Shown: positions 36,228 through 44,643 of the stretch, piece after piece
Numbering within the stretch: the first letter of the stretch is position 1
Layout of the letters: the number at the start of each line of letters is the position of its first letter
Source: Candidatus Andeanibacterium colombiense
GTDB lineage: Bacteria; Pseudomonadota; Alphaproteobacteria; Sphingomonadales; Sphingomonadaceae
Direction: 5' to 3'
DNA: 64,000 nucleotides
Assembly (NCBI GenBank): GCA_029202985.1
Contig: CP119316.1
Coordinates: 1,612,001 to 1,676,000, forward strand
Notes under the pieces: generated by a model
The model's database searches: none
The model's input: only the letters and a program-made list of their open reading frames with translations
What the model was told of the DNA's origin: nothing
Position numbers and translations under genes: made by a program

Positions 36228-36411
36228 CTTCCCCCTTGATGGGGGGAAGCGAAGCTGGCCGAAGGCCAACGATGCGTAGACTAGGCAACTCGTTGCCTAG
36301 TCGTAGCTGGATGGGGGTGAGACTGCGCCCTGCCGAGACATCACCCCCACCCAACTCCGGCTAATCGGCAAAGTCGATAAGCCTCCCTATCCCTCCCCCA
36401 TCGAGGGGAGG
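36228..36411. repeat. 184-bp composite palindromic element between murJ and trpS (family R3)
   Basis: The 392-bp gap 36224-36615 is largely this element. The left hairpin is CTTCCCCC / GGGGGAAG (36228-36249). At the centre is the perfect palindrome GACTAGGCAAC-TC-GTTGCCTAGTC (36279-36302). The right hairpin is CCTCCCC / GGGGAGG (36392-36411). The ends resemble those of the element in the smr gene. The remaining bases before trpS show no gene and should hold the trpS promoter. Confidence 0.8.
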
Positions 36412-36615
36412 AAGGGTCTGGCCTCTCTCGTCGCTTCCGGCTATGCGGCGACCCATGGAACGGTTCTCCAACGTCAAGACCTGCACGGGTCGGGTGGCCC
36501 GAAAGCGCTTGGGGCGATGGCGTGTGGGCTCGCGCTTTTCGCGCTGAACTCACATTTTCCGCCACAACTCAATCGGCGGACCTAACCGAATTCCCTTCAC
36601 GAAAGACTGAACAAC

Positions 36616-37671
36616 ATGCGCGTCGTTTCCGGCATCCAGCCCACCGGCCAACTCCATCTCGGCAACTACCTTGGCGCGATCCGCAACTGGGTCCGCATGC
36701 AGGACGCGATGGAAGAGGCCAATCGCGCTCAAGCGGCCGCGGGCGACAGCGCACCGGGAAACCCGTGCCTGTTCTTCCTCGCCGACCTCCACGCGATCTC
36801 GATGCCGCACGTCCCGGCCGAGCTCCATTCCGCGACGCTCGAGATGGCGGCGGCCCTCGTCGCCTGCGGGATCGATCCCGACCGCTCGATCCTGTTCAAC
36901 CAGGCCCAGGTGCCCGCCCATTCCGAACTGCAATGGCTGCTGACCGGCACCGCCCGGATGGGCTGGCTGAACCGGATGACCCAGTTCAAGGACAAGTCGG
37001 GCAAGAACCGCGAAGGCGCCTCGATCGCACTCTACACCTATCCGGTGCTGCAGGCGGCCGACGTGCTGCTCTACCAGGCGACCCATGTCCCGGTGGGTGA
37101 GGACCAGAAGCAGCACCTTGAGCTGGCGCGCGACATCGCGCAGAAATTCAACAACGATTTCTGCCCGGAAGACGCGCCGCTGTTCACCTTGCCCGATCCG
37201 ATCATCCCGCCCGAGGCGGCGCGGATCATGAGCCTGCGCGACGGTACGGCCAAGATGTCCAAGTCCGATCCGTCGGACATGAGCCGGATCAACCTGACCG
37301 ACGATGCCGATGCGATCATGGCCAAGGTCAGGAAGGCCAAGACCGATCCCGAACCGCTCCCGAGCGAGACCGCCGGGCTCGAAGGCCGGCCCGAGGCGCT
37401 CAACCTCGTGTCGATCTATGCGGCGATCGAGGGATCGAGCCCCGGGAAGGTGCTGGCGGAATTCGGCGGCCAGGGCTTCGGTTCGTTCAAGCCGGCTTTG
37501 GGCGAGCTGCTGGTCGCGACGCTGAGCCCGCTGTCCGCGCGCTTCGTCGAGCTCAAGCGCGACCGCGAGGAACTCGATGCGATCCTCGCCAAGGGCGCGT
37601 TCAAGGCCCGCGACCTCGCCGGGCCCACGCTCGACGGCGCCTATCGCGCCTTGGGGCTGGTGCGCGGCTGA
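36616..37671 (+). CDS. trpS: tryptophanyl-tRNA synthetase
   Basis: 351 residues. It is a class I synthetase with the HIGH variant HLGN at residues 14-17 (GIQPTGQLHLGNYLGAIRNW) and KMSKS at about 213-217 (KMSKSDPSD). It charges tRNA-Trp in the cytosol. The extra Ala-rich loop after MQDAMEEANRAQAAAG at about residues 32-48 is a lineage-specific insertion compared with E. coli TrpS. The secB-murJ-trpS order is typical of sphingomonads, to my knowledge. Confidence 0.96.
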   Translation: MRVVSGIQPTGQLHLGNYLGAIRNWVRMQDAMEEANRAQAAAGDSAPGNPCLFFLADLHAISMPHVPAELHSATLEMAAALVACGIDPDRSILFNQAQVPAHSELQWLLTGTARMGWLNRMTQFKDKSGKNREGASIALYTYPVLQAADVLLYQATHVPVGEDQKQHLELARDIAQKFNNDFCPEDAPLFTLPDPIIPPEAARIMSLRDGTAKMSKSDPSDMSRINLTDDADAIMAKVRKAKTDPEPLPSETAGLEGRPEALNLVSIYAAIEGSSPGKVLAEFGGQGFGSFKPALGELLVATLSPLSARFVELKRDREELDAILAKGAFKARDLAGPTLDGAYRALGLVRG

Positions 37672-37696
37672 ACCCGTTTGCGGGAACACGAAGGAT

Positions 37697-37722
37697 GCCG
37701 CTCCGTTCATCGGCGGAGCGGC
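37697..37722 (+). terminator. hairpin after trpS
   Basis: GCCGCTCCG (37697-37705) pairs perfectly with CGGAGCGGC (37714-37722) across an 8-nt loop, 26 nt after the trpS stop. There is no long T tract, so termination is plausible but not certain. Confidence 0.5.
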
Positions 37723-37809
37723 ACCGTTCAAGGCCTATTCAGCGCGACTCCGTCAGGATAGTATTGCCGTGGGTGCGAGTGCGCCGTGGGGCGCGGCCGG
37801 AGAATCGAC

Positions 37810-38478
37810 ATGACGAGTAAGATCAAGAACATCGGACGGTCGCTGAAACTGGCGGCGGTCCCCTTGATGCTGGCCGCGTTGGCCGCATGCACCACCGGCT
37901 TCCGTGCCGATGTCTCGCGCTTCCAGAGCCAGCTTCCGGCTCCGCAGGGGCAGACTTTCGCGGTCGTCGCCGACGATCCCAAGCTCGCGGGCGGGCTCGA
38001 GTTCGCGCAATATGCGCGACTGGTCGACGCGCAGATGGAAAAGCTCGGCTACCACGAGGCATCGCCCAGCTCCGCAACCCTGCTGGTGCGGTTCGACTAT
38101 GGCGTGGACAATGGCCGCGAGCGCAACACCGGCTTCAGCCGCGATCCGTTCTGGTCGCCGTGGTACGGCGGCGGTTATGGCTTCTACGGCCGCCGTGGGC
38201 CGTTCCGTGGCCGCATGTGGGGCTATGGCTGGTACGATCCGTTCTTCGACGACGGGCTCGACACGGTGACGGTCTACACCAGCGGCATCGACTTGAAGAT
38301 CGACAATGCGGCGGACGGCAAGCGCCTGTTCGAAGGCAAGGCCGAAGCGGTCTCGACCTCGAAGCACCTGCAATATCTGGTGCCCAACCTGGTCGAAGCG
38401 ATGTTCACCAACTTCCCCGGCAATTCGGGCGAGACGGTGCGGATCACGGTCGCGCCCGAGACCGACAAGAAGCCCTGA
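37810..38478 (+). CDS. DUF4136 domain-containing lipoprotein
   Basis: 222 residues from ATG 37810. A lipoprotein signal with lipobox LAAC is at about residues 24-27 (AALAACTTG). The DUF4136 body includes QLPAPQGQTFAVVADDPKLAGGLEFAQYARLVDAQM and the family's GY-rich stretch (WYGGGYGFYGRRGPFRGRMWGYGWYDP, about 117-143) followed by beta strands. It is predicted to be outer-membrane or periplasmic. The function of DUF4136 is unknown. A good terminator follows, so this is a single-gene transcript. Confidence 0.88.
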   Translation: MTSKIKNIGRSLKLAAVPLMLAALAACTTGFRADVSRFQSQLPAPQGQTFAVVADDPKLAGGLEFAQYARLVDAQMEKLGYHEASPSSATLLVRFDYGVDNGRERNTGFSRDPFWSPWYGGGYGFYGRRGPFRGRMWGYGWYDPFFDDGLDTVTVYTSGIDLKIDNAADGKRLFEGKAEAVSTSKHLQYLVPNLVEAMFTNFPGNSGETVRITVAPETDKKP

Positions 38479-38501
38479 GCTTCCGTGCAAAGCGATTCGT
38501 G

Positions 38502-38531
38502 AAAAGGCGGGCCGTGAGGTCCGCCTTTTTC
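38502..38531 (+). terminator. Rho-independent terminator of the DUF4136 gene
   Basis: AAAAGGCGG (38502-38510) and CCGCCTTTT (38521-38529) pair around a 10-nt loop with a T tract, 23 nt after the stop. This is the clearest intrinsic terminator on this strand here. Confidence 0.85.
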
Positions 38532-38698
38532 ATTTGTAGGCCGGCGAGTTCCCGCCGCCGGGACGAAGCGAGCGGCAAACGGGATGCGCTCCCTCCCGGG
38601 CGGGTGCCAGCGGCCGGGCGATATCCTATTCAGGTGCCGGACATTCCTTGGACGGGATCGGTATTTTGCAGCGACTGGCACGGAAGCCTGGCTTCCGC

Positions 38699-39253
38699 AT
38701 GGGGTATTTTTGCAGCGCGCAGGCGCTTCGGCTCCTGATGTTTCTGGCTCTCGCGCTCGGCGTTGCGATGCCGGTGCAGGCCCGCCTCCAGTGCGTGACC
38801 TATGCCCGTGCGGAATCCGGCATCGACATCCACGGCAACGCCAGGACCTGGTGGGACCAGGCCGAAGGCCATTACCGCCGCGGGCAGGAGCCCAGGGTCG
38901 GCGCGGTGCTGAACTTCCGCCCGAGTGCCGCGATGCCTATGGGCCATGTCGCGGTGGTCAGCAGGATCATCGACAGCCGCACGATCGCGCTGGACCATGC
39001 GAACTGGTCGCGCCCGGGCATGGTCGAACACGATGCGCTGGCGGTGGACGTCTCGGAAAAGGGCGACTGGAGCGAAGTCCGCGTGTGGAACGCGCCGAGC
39101 GGCTCGCTCGGCCTGCGCCAGAACCCGACCTTCGGCTTCATCTACGGCGAGGAAGAAAGCGCTGGCGGCCCCGTTATCGCGCAAGCGCCGGACAGCGGCG
39201 CCGATGTCGCCCTCGCCCGCGCCGACCCCTTCGCTTCCCGTCTCGGGCTGTAA
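38699..39253 (+). CDS. secreted CHAP domain protein (putative peptidoglycan amidase/endopeptidase)
   Basis: 184 residues from ATG 38699. A signal peptide spans about residues 1-28 (cleavage near VQA-RL). The CHAP triad elements are Cys32 in QCVTYAR, His83 in MGHVAVVS and a DHANW segment (about 99-103). CHAP enzymes cut amide bonds in peptidoglycan stem peptides or crosslinks. The domain follows the signal peptide directly and a disordered tail follows. Convergent with the PilZ gene, 6 nt away. There is a weak upstream start alternative at 38648. Confidence 0.85.
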   Translation: MGYFCSAQALRLLMFLALALGVAMPVQARLQCVTYARAESGIDIHGNARTWWDQAEGHYRRGQEPRVGAVLNFRPSAAMPMGHVAVVSRIIDSRTIALDHANWSRPGMVEHDALAVDVSEKGDWSEVRVWNAPSGSLGLRQNPTFGFIYGEEESAGGPVIAQAPDSGADVALARADPFASRLGL

Positions 39254-39259
39254 CGCCGC

Positions 39260-39565
39260 TCAGGCCGCCTTGCGCGGCAGGCACGCGCGGCGCAGCCGCG
39301 CCAGCACCGGCTCGTAGAGCAATTCCTCGAACATGATCCCCGCGCGGTCGTCCTCGACCCAGACTACGGTCGCGGGGAGATAAGCCAGCCCGTCGAGCTT
39401 GATCAGCACCCGGTCGTCGGTCCGGGCGCCCCAGGCGCGCCGGTCCACCATGCAGCCGATCGGGGAAAGATCGAGCACTTCCAGATCCACTACCCCGCCG
39501 GTGCGCGAGGTGCGGCATTTTGCCATCAGCGGCTGAGCCGGTTTCGATATGCCGGATTGGGACAT
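39260..39565 (-). CDS. single-domain PilZ protein
   Basis: 101 residues from ATG 39565; an upstream in-frame start at 39601 is possible. Part of a PilZ signature is visible: a basic CRTSRTGG near the N-terminus (RxxxR-like) and LDLSPIGCMVD, matching the (D/N)xSxxG motif at about residues 33-40. Such proteins bind cyclic di-GMP or act as adaptor variants. The N-terminal Arg motif is imperfect, so binding is not assured. A PAS-GGDEF gene at the right end of the window shows that c-di-GMP signalling exists. Confidence 0.82.
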   Translation of the reverse strand: MSQSGISKPAQPLMAKCRTSRTGGVVDLEVLDLSPIGCMVDRRAWGARTDDRVLIKLDGLAYLPATVVWVEDDRAGIMFEELLYEPVLARLRRACLPRKAA

Positions 39566-39741
39566 GGCACGTCTCGTTGATTGCGCGGTGCCGGCGGACA
39601 ATCGCTTACGCCCCTGACCCTGGACACGCGCGCTCCGACAGCGGCAATATCCTATGACGAATTTTCATCAGCAAAGCGCTTAGAGACGGGGCTAATTTGA
39701 GGTTAACGCGCCGGAACCCAAGGGGTGCGCGGCCGGGATTT

Positions 39742-40221
39742 TCAGCCCTGCAGCGCCGCATGGCCTCCGGTCGAACCGAAGCCGCCCGCCCCGCGCACGG
39801 TCTCGTCCAGTTCCTCCACCGCCACCCAGCTCGCGCGGGTCACCGGCGCGAGCACCAGCTGCGCGATCCGGTCGCCCCGGCGGATCGCGAACGGCTCCGC
39901 GCCGTGGTTGATCAGGATCACCTTGAGCTCGCCGCGATAATCGGAATCGATCGTGCCCGGTGTGTTGGGCAGGCTGATCCCGTGCTTGAGCGCGAGGCCC
40001 GAGCGCGGCCGGACCTGGATTTCGTAACCGGCCGGGATCGCCAGTGCGAAGCCGGTCGCGACCGCGTGGCGCGCGCCCGAAGCCAGCGTCACATCCTCGG
40101 CCGAAAGCACGTCGGCCCCGGCAGCGCCCGCGGTGGCATAGAGCGGCAGTTCGAGACCCTCGCCATGTTCCAGCCGTTTAACCTGCACCGGAACAATTGG
40201 GTCCCTACCTGTCGAGGGCAT
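39742..40221 (-). CDS. dut: dUTP diphosphatase
   Basis: 159 residues from ATG 40221. All five trimeric dUTPase motifs are visible in order: AGAAGADVLSAED (1), RSGLALKHGISL (2), NTPGTIDSDYRGEL (3, catalytic Asp), RRGDRIAQLVLAPV (4) and RGAGGFGSTGG (5). It hydrolyses dUTP to dUMP and keeps uracil out of DNA. The start overlaps the 3' end of coaBC by 17 bp, the classical coaBC-dut pair. A TTG two codons earlier is less likely. Confidence 0.95.
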   Translation of the reverse strand: MPSTGRDPIVPVQVKRLEHGEGLELPLYATAGAAGADVLSAEDVTLASGARHAVATGFALAIPAGYEIQVRPRSGLALKHGISLPNTPGTIDSDYRGELKVILINHGAEPFAIRRGDRIAQLVLAPVTRASWVAVEELDETVRGAGGFGSTGGHAALQG

Positions 40222-41881
40222 CGGCAATCCTTTCCATCAGCTTGAGCGCGACCGCGTCCTTCGACATCGGCTCCCACGTGTCGACCGACCGTGGGCCGAC
40301 AATATGGACGGTGTTCATGTCGCCCCCCATCGTGTCGCCCGACACGTCGTTCGCGACGATCCAGTCCACGCCCTTGCTCTTGCGCTTCTTCTTCGCGTTG
40401 TCGATCAGGTTTTCGGTCTCGGCCGCGAAGCCGACCAGCAGCTTCGGGCGCTTGCTCCCGGCCGCGACGGACGCAAGGATATCGGGGTTCTCGGCCAGGA
40501 TCAGCGCGGGCGGCGCACTGCCGCGTTTCTTGATCTTGTCGCCCGCCACGTCCTTCGCGCGCCAGTCGGCCACCGCGGCGACCATCACCGCCGCATCGGC
40601 CGGCAGCGCATGCTTGACCGCTTCCTGCATCTCGCGCGCGGATTCGACGTCGATCCGCTCGACCCCGGGCGGGGTGCGCAGCGTCACCGGCCCGGTCACC
40701 AGCGTGACGCGAGCACCGAGCGCGGCGGCCGCGGCGGCGATCGCGAAGCCCTGCTTGCCCGACGAACGATTGGCGATGTAGCGCACCGGATCGATCGGCT
40801 CATGGGTCGGCCCCGCGGTGACCAGCACATGCCTGCCGTAGAGCGGGCGGTGCTCCGGATCGATCTCGAAACCCGGCTGGCCGTCGAGCGGATCGGCCAT
40901 GTAAGCCTGCATCTCGCCGGTCGCGGTTTCGGGTGCGGCGGCGCCCGAACCGGTGCGAACCAGATGGTTGATCGCTTCGAGATCGGTCGGCGGGGCGGAT
41001 TTGGCCGCGCCTTTCTTCGCGAACAGCGGGCTCGCGAAATCGGGCTTGAATTCGAACGCCTCTTCCGCGGGAAGCTCGGCCTCGGCGAAGTGCTCTTCGG
41101 CGAATTCGACTTCGGGGGGCTCTTCCTCGACCGGGAAATCCGCGGGGATCGCCGGGATGTCGCCATATTCGACTTCCTCGTCGAGGATCTTCCGCTGGGT
41201 CGAGCGGGTGATGATCGACGCGAGCAAGCCGCTGAGGCCGCCGCGGGCGCCGCCCGCCGGCTCGTCATCTTCCGGTTCCTCCTCGGGCTCGAGCGCCTCG
41301 AGATAGCCGGCGATGTCGCCCGCCCCGGCATCCCCCGGATCGACCCCGAGGATATCCGCGATCTCGAGCCAGATCATCTCCGGCTCGGGCAGGCGCCCGG
41401 CGCCGAATTCGCCGCAGGCCATCGGCCCCTCGTCGGGCTGCATCACCGCGACCCCGGCCTGGCGCAGCCAGCCGACATTGCGCTGGGTCGCCTCATGCTC
41501 CCACATGCGGACATTCATCGCCGGGACCGCGAGCACCGGCTTGTCGGTCGCGAGAATCAGCGTGGTGCCGAGATCGTCCGCGATCCCGGCCGCCATCTTC
41601 GCGAGCAGGTCCGCCGTCGCCGGGCACACCACCACCAGATCGGCCTCGCGGCTGAGCTGGATATGGCCCATCTCGGCTTCGTCCTTGAGATCCCACAGCG
41701 AGGTATAGACCTTGTTCTCGCTGAGCGCGGCCAACGTCATCGGGGTCACGAATTGCGAGCCGCCGTCGGTCAGCACGCAGGTGACGTGCCCGCCGCCCTT
41801 GCGGATCAGCCGGACGAGCTCGCACGATTTGTAGGCGGCAATGCCACCTCCGACGACGAGCAAAATGCGCGGATCGGTCAT
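40205..41881 (-). CDS. coaBC: bifunctional PPC decarboxylase / phosphopantothenate-cysteine ligase with long acidic insert
   Basis: 558 residues against about 400 in E. coli. CoaC (1-182) has GGGIAAYKS, VPAMNVRMW and Cys156 in GPMACGEFGAG. CoaB (from about 347) has VLVTAGPTHEPIDPVRYIAN and RSSGKQG. Between them lie about 160 residues (183-346) rich in Glu/Asp/Pro/Ala, with ITRSTQRKILDEE and FAKKGAAKSA islands. The enzyme makes 4'-phosphopantetheine in CoA synthesis. ATG 41881 has a GGAGG upstream; ATG 41914 has none, so the shorter form is chosen. Confidence 0.93.
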   Translation of the reverse strand: MTDPRILLVVGGGIAAYKSCELVRLIRKGGGHVTCVLTDGGSQFVTPMTLAALSENKVYTSLWDLKDEAEMGHIQLSREADLVVVCPATADLLAKMAAGIADDLGTTLILATDKPVLAVPAMNVRMWEHEATQRNVGWLRQAGVAVMQPDEGPMACGEFGAGRLPEPEMIWLEIADILGVDPGDAGAGDIAGYLEALEPEEEPEDDEPAGGARGGLSGLLASIITRSTQRKILDEEVEYGDIPAIPADFPVEEEPPEVEFAEEHFAEAELPAEEAFEFKPDFASPLFAKKGAAKSAPPTDLEAINHLVRTGSGAAAPETATGEMQAYMADPLDGQPGFEIDPEHRPLYGRHVLVTAGPTHEPIDPVRYIANRSSGKQGFAIAAAAAALGARVTLVTGPVTLRTPPGVERIDVESAREMQEAVKHALPADAAVMVAAVADWRAKDVAGDKIKKRGSAPPALILAENPDILASVAAGSKRPKLLVGFAAETENLIDNAKKKRKSKGVDWIVANDVSGDTMGGDMNTVHIVGPRSVDTWEPMSKDAVALKLMERIADALDR

Positions 41882-42027
41882 ATCCTGCGTGACCCTCCCG
41901 GCCAGAACGTTCATGGCTTCAAACCTAGCGGCGCAGCGATGGCTAGGCTAGCCTAGCAACTGCTTGGTTAAGGTTTGCCTATAAGGCCGTTAGCCAGAAC
42001 ATGGGCATGGAGCCAGTGGAGAACAAT

Positions 42028-42426
42028 ATGCGCCTGATCCTTACCGCAATCCTGCTCGCGACGGGGCTGTTCTACCTGATCGGCGGGCTCGGCTTCGTGA
42101 TCACGCCGCATGCGATCGGCCCCGAATTCGGCCTGTCCGCCAACGGCGCGCAAGGCTGGTCGACGATCCGCGCCGACATGACCGCATTTTTCCTGGTGGT
42201 CGGCGCGTGCCTTGCGTGGGGTGCCTGGCGCCGTGCGGGCGACATGCTGCTGGTGCCCGCCGCGCTGTGCGGGATCGCCTTCACCGGCCGGGTGATCAGC
42301 CTGTTCGTCGATGGGGGCTATGACGGCGCCTGGTCGCCGATGCTGGGCGAGGCCTTCACGGTGATCGCGGCGATCGCCGGCAACCGTCTGCTGCCGCATC
42401 ACAAGGTCGAGGAAATCGCCGGCTGA
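42028..42426 (+). CDS. DUF4345 domain-containing membrane protein
   Basis: 132 residues from ATG 42028, which has a GGAG 7 nt upstream; ATG 42001 in the same frame is less well placed. Four hydrophobic helices (about 2-24, 48-68, 73-92 and 108-125) and FVITPHAIGPEFG fit DUF4345. The function is unknown. Its 3' end overlaps the 3' end of the minus-strand membrane gene by 28 bp. Confidence 0.75.
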   Translation: MRLILTAILLATGLFYLIGGLGFVITPHAIGPEFGLSANGAQGWSTIRADMTAFFLVVGACLAWGAWRRAGDMLLVPAALCGIAFTGRVISLFVDGGYDGAWSPMLGEAFTVIAAIAGNRLLPHHKVEEIAG

Positions 42427-43529
42427 GCGAGCGGGCGGCCCAGCGCCGCCCGGCCGAGATCGGCCAGCGCGCGCGGGACAAAGGCGAGGCCCATGCAGTA
42501 GGCGGGCAGGATCAGCAGGTTCCAGTAGAAATTGTCGGTCCGCGCGAACACCGACATCAGCACAATATGGCCGGCGAACCACAGCGCCGCGAATAGCCCG
42601 CGCCGCCCGCCGAGCGCGAGCCAGCCAAGCAGCGGCAACACCGCGGCCGGCCCGGCCAGCCAGTCGGGCAGCGCCCCCAGCAATGTCGAGCCGACCAGCG
42701 GCCCGACGAACAGCGCCGGCCCGGCCAGCGCGTCCCACCCGGGAGAGACCGGATCGCCGGGAAGCAGCAGCGCCGTGACCGCCCGCGCATGCAGCGCCAT
42801 CCCGGCGGCGAACAGCGCGAGCAGCACGGCGAGCGCGCCCAGCTCGCGCCAGCTCCGCCGGTCCAGCGCGAACACCGCCCACAGCAGCACGAACGGCAGC
42901 GCGATCTCGCGGATCGCGATCGCCCCCGCCGCCAGCAGCAGCGCGGGCCACCAGCGCCGCGGGCGGTATACTGCGAGCGCCAGCGACAGCAGCAGGCCGG
43001 CATACATCTCGTGCGTCAGCGCGACCGCCGGGGCGAAGGAGAACACTCCGGCCACGCCGAGCATCAGCACCGCGGCGGCGCGTTCGGGAAGAATCGTCCG
43101 GAGCTCAAGCGCGGCGATCCAGGCCAGCACGTTGGCGGCGAGCAGCGCAATCGCGAGGACCCGCATCGCCGGGAGGCCGAGTTGCAGATCGAGCCAGGCA
43201 AGGGTCGGCTGGCGCACGGTCACGAACGGCTTCACTGGATAATTGCCCGCGCGCTGTTCGCTCACCGCGGCGGGATAATAGCCCTCGCCCGCCGCCATCC
43301 GTGCCAGCGTCCGTTCGTAGAGCCGATTGTCGCCCGCATGGGCCTTGGCCGCGACGCGTTCGCTGCGTGCTTTCACTTCTCCGCGAAAACCCGCGACGTT
43401 CTGCGCGCTCCAGACCGAGGCGAGCGCCGCCGCGAGCAGCAGCAGGATCGCGGCCCAGCGCGGCAGGCGCCGCAGCGGGGCGCCGATCGCCGCCCACCGG
43501 CCCGCGAGGCCCGGATCAGCCGGCGGCAT
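42399..43529 (-). CDS. polytopic membrane protein, glycosyltransferase-like, paralogue 2
   Basis: 376 residues from ATG 43529, which lies inside the preceding gene (14-nt overlap). Nine or more helices are present. After the first helix (about 25-43) comes a periplasmic loop with LYERTLARMAAGEGYY and VKPFVTVRQPTLAWLDLQLG. This is a clear match to the neighbour's LYDRVIERIRHGENYY and LAVRLPTLAYIEAWIG. The layout resembles GT-C (ArnT/PMT-like) membrane glycosyltransferases, but no DE or similar catalytic pair is obvious, so function is open. Confidence 0.75.
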   Translation of the reverse strand: MPPADPGLAGRWAAIGAPLRRLPRWAAILLLLAAALASVWSAQNVAGFRGEVKARSERVAAKAHAGDNRLYERTLARMAAGEGYYPAAVSEQRAGNYPVKPFVTVRQPTLAWLDLQLGLPAMRVLAIALLAANVLAWIAALELRTILPERAAAVLMLGVAGVFSFAPAVALTHEMYAGLLLSLALAVYRPRRWWPALLLAAGAIAIREIALPFVLLWAVFALDRRSWRELGALAVLLALFAAGMALHARAVTALLLPGDPVSPGWDALAGPALFVGPLVGSTLLGALPDWLAGPAAVLPLLGWLALGGRRGLFAALWFAGHIVLMSVFARTDNFYWNLLILPAYCMGLAFVPRALADLGRAALGRPLAQPAISSTL

Positions 43530-44643
43530 CGGCCCGGGAGGAGCGCCAGAGCGAGCGCAGCGCGACCGGCGTGAACACCAGCGCGACAAACAGCGCCGGG
43601 GCGATCACCGCGCCCCAGTAGAAATTTCCCGGCCGCCCGGCGATCATGAAGGCGGTGCCGTAACCGAGATAGAGCAGCGTGCCGAAACTGCCGGCCGGGG
43701 ATTTCCACCCGGCCCAGCCGAGCAGGATCAGCACCACCGCCGGCCCCGCGAGCCAGTGCGGCAGGAACCGCAGATTGCTCGCGAGCACGAAATCGGACAG
43801 CCAGCCCGAGAGCCCGCGCAGCGCGAGCCACGAGGGCGAAGGCCGGTCGCCCGGCAGCACATGCTCGGCAACCAGATGGAGGTGGACCGCGAGGCCGGCG
43901 AAGAATGCCGCCACCAGCAGGCTCCACGCCGCGCCTTCCTTCCAGTCGCGCCGCCAGAAAGCCATCGCCGCAATCAGCAGCACGAACGGCAGCGCATGTT
44001 CGCGGATCGCCAGCGCCAGCGCCGCGGCCGCGAGCGAAGCACCCCATCGGCCCGGCCGGTGCAATCCGAAGGACAGCGCCAGCAGCATCCCCGCCCAGAG
44101 TTCGTGGAGCACGAAGTAATAGCGGTTGAGGCCGAGCGAAGCGCCGGCGAGCAGCAGCGCGATCGCCAGCGGCCGGTGTTCCCTGCCGCCCGGCTCCTCG
44201 CCGAGCCGCCGCCACCATGCGGCGAGCACCGCCGCGAGCAGGATCAGCGATGCGGCGACCTGCCCGGGCTCGCCGATCCATGCCTCGATATAGGCGAGCG
44301 TCGGCAGGCGCACCGCGAGGCCGGGACGGACCGGGTAATCCTGCCGGCGGTGCTCGTCGACGACGAAGTCGTAGTAATTCTCGCCGTGGCGGATGCGCTC
44401 GATCACCCGGTCGTACAGCGCCAGATCGTCGTCGCGCGGGCGCTCCGCCGGAGTTGCCTGGGGTAACGCCTGTGCGGTCTTGGCCGGGGGAGCGCGCTGC
44501 GCGGTCGGGTCTTCAGCGGTGATCGGCACCAGCGCCGACGCGACGATCGCCAACAGCAGCGCGAACAGCGCCGCGCGCGCGGGCAGGCGCGGCCAATGGG
44601 CGAAACGGTCCCAGGCCGGCGCCGCGGCAGTCACCCCAGCCAT
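43516..44643 (-). CDS. polytopic membrane protein, glycosyltransferase-like, paralogue 1
   Basis: 375 residues from ATG 44643, overlapping the ubiB stop by 13 nt. The same architecture as the next gene is present: one N-terminal helix, a loop with LYDRVIERIRHGENYYDFVV, then about nine helices. Later conserved pairs include LHELWAGMLLALSFGLHRPGRW and AIREHALPFVLL, matching the paralogue's THEMYAGLLLSLALAVYRPRRW and AIREIALPFVLL. The tandem pair arose by duplication. It may act on polyprenyl-linked or sugar substrates, by analogy only. Confidence 0.75.
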   Translation of the reverse strand: MAGVTAAAPAWDRFAHWPRLPARAALFALLLAIVASALVPITAEDPTAQRAPPAKTAQALPQATPAERPRDDDLALYDRVIERIRHGENYYDFVVDEHRRQDYPVRPGLAVRLPTLAYIEAWIGEPGQVAASLILLAAVLAAWWRRLGEEPGGREHRPLAIALLLAGASLGLNRYYFVLHELWAGMLLALSFGLHRPGRWGASLAAAALALAIREHALPFVLLIAAMAFWRRDWKEGAAWSLLVAAFFAGLAVHLHLVAEHVLPGDRPSPSWLALRGLSGWLSDFVLASNLRFLPHWLAGPAVVLILLGWAGWKSPAGSFGTLLYLGYGTAFMIAGRPGNFYWGAVIAPALFVALVFTPVALRSLWRSSRADAAG

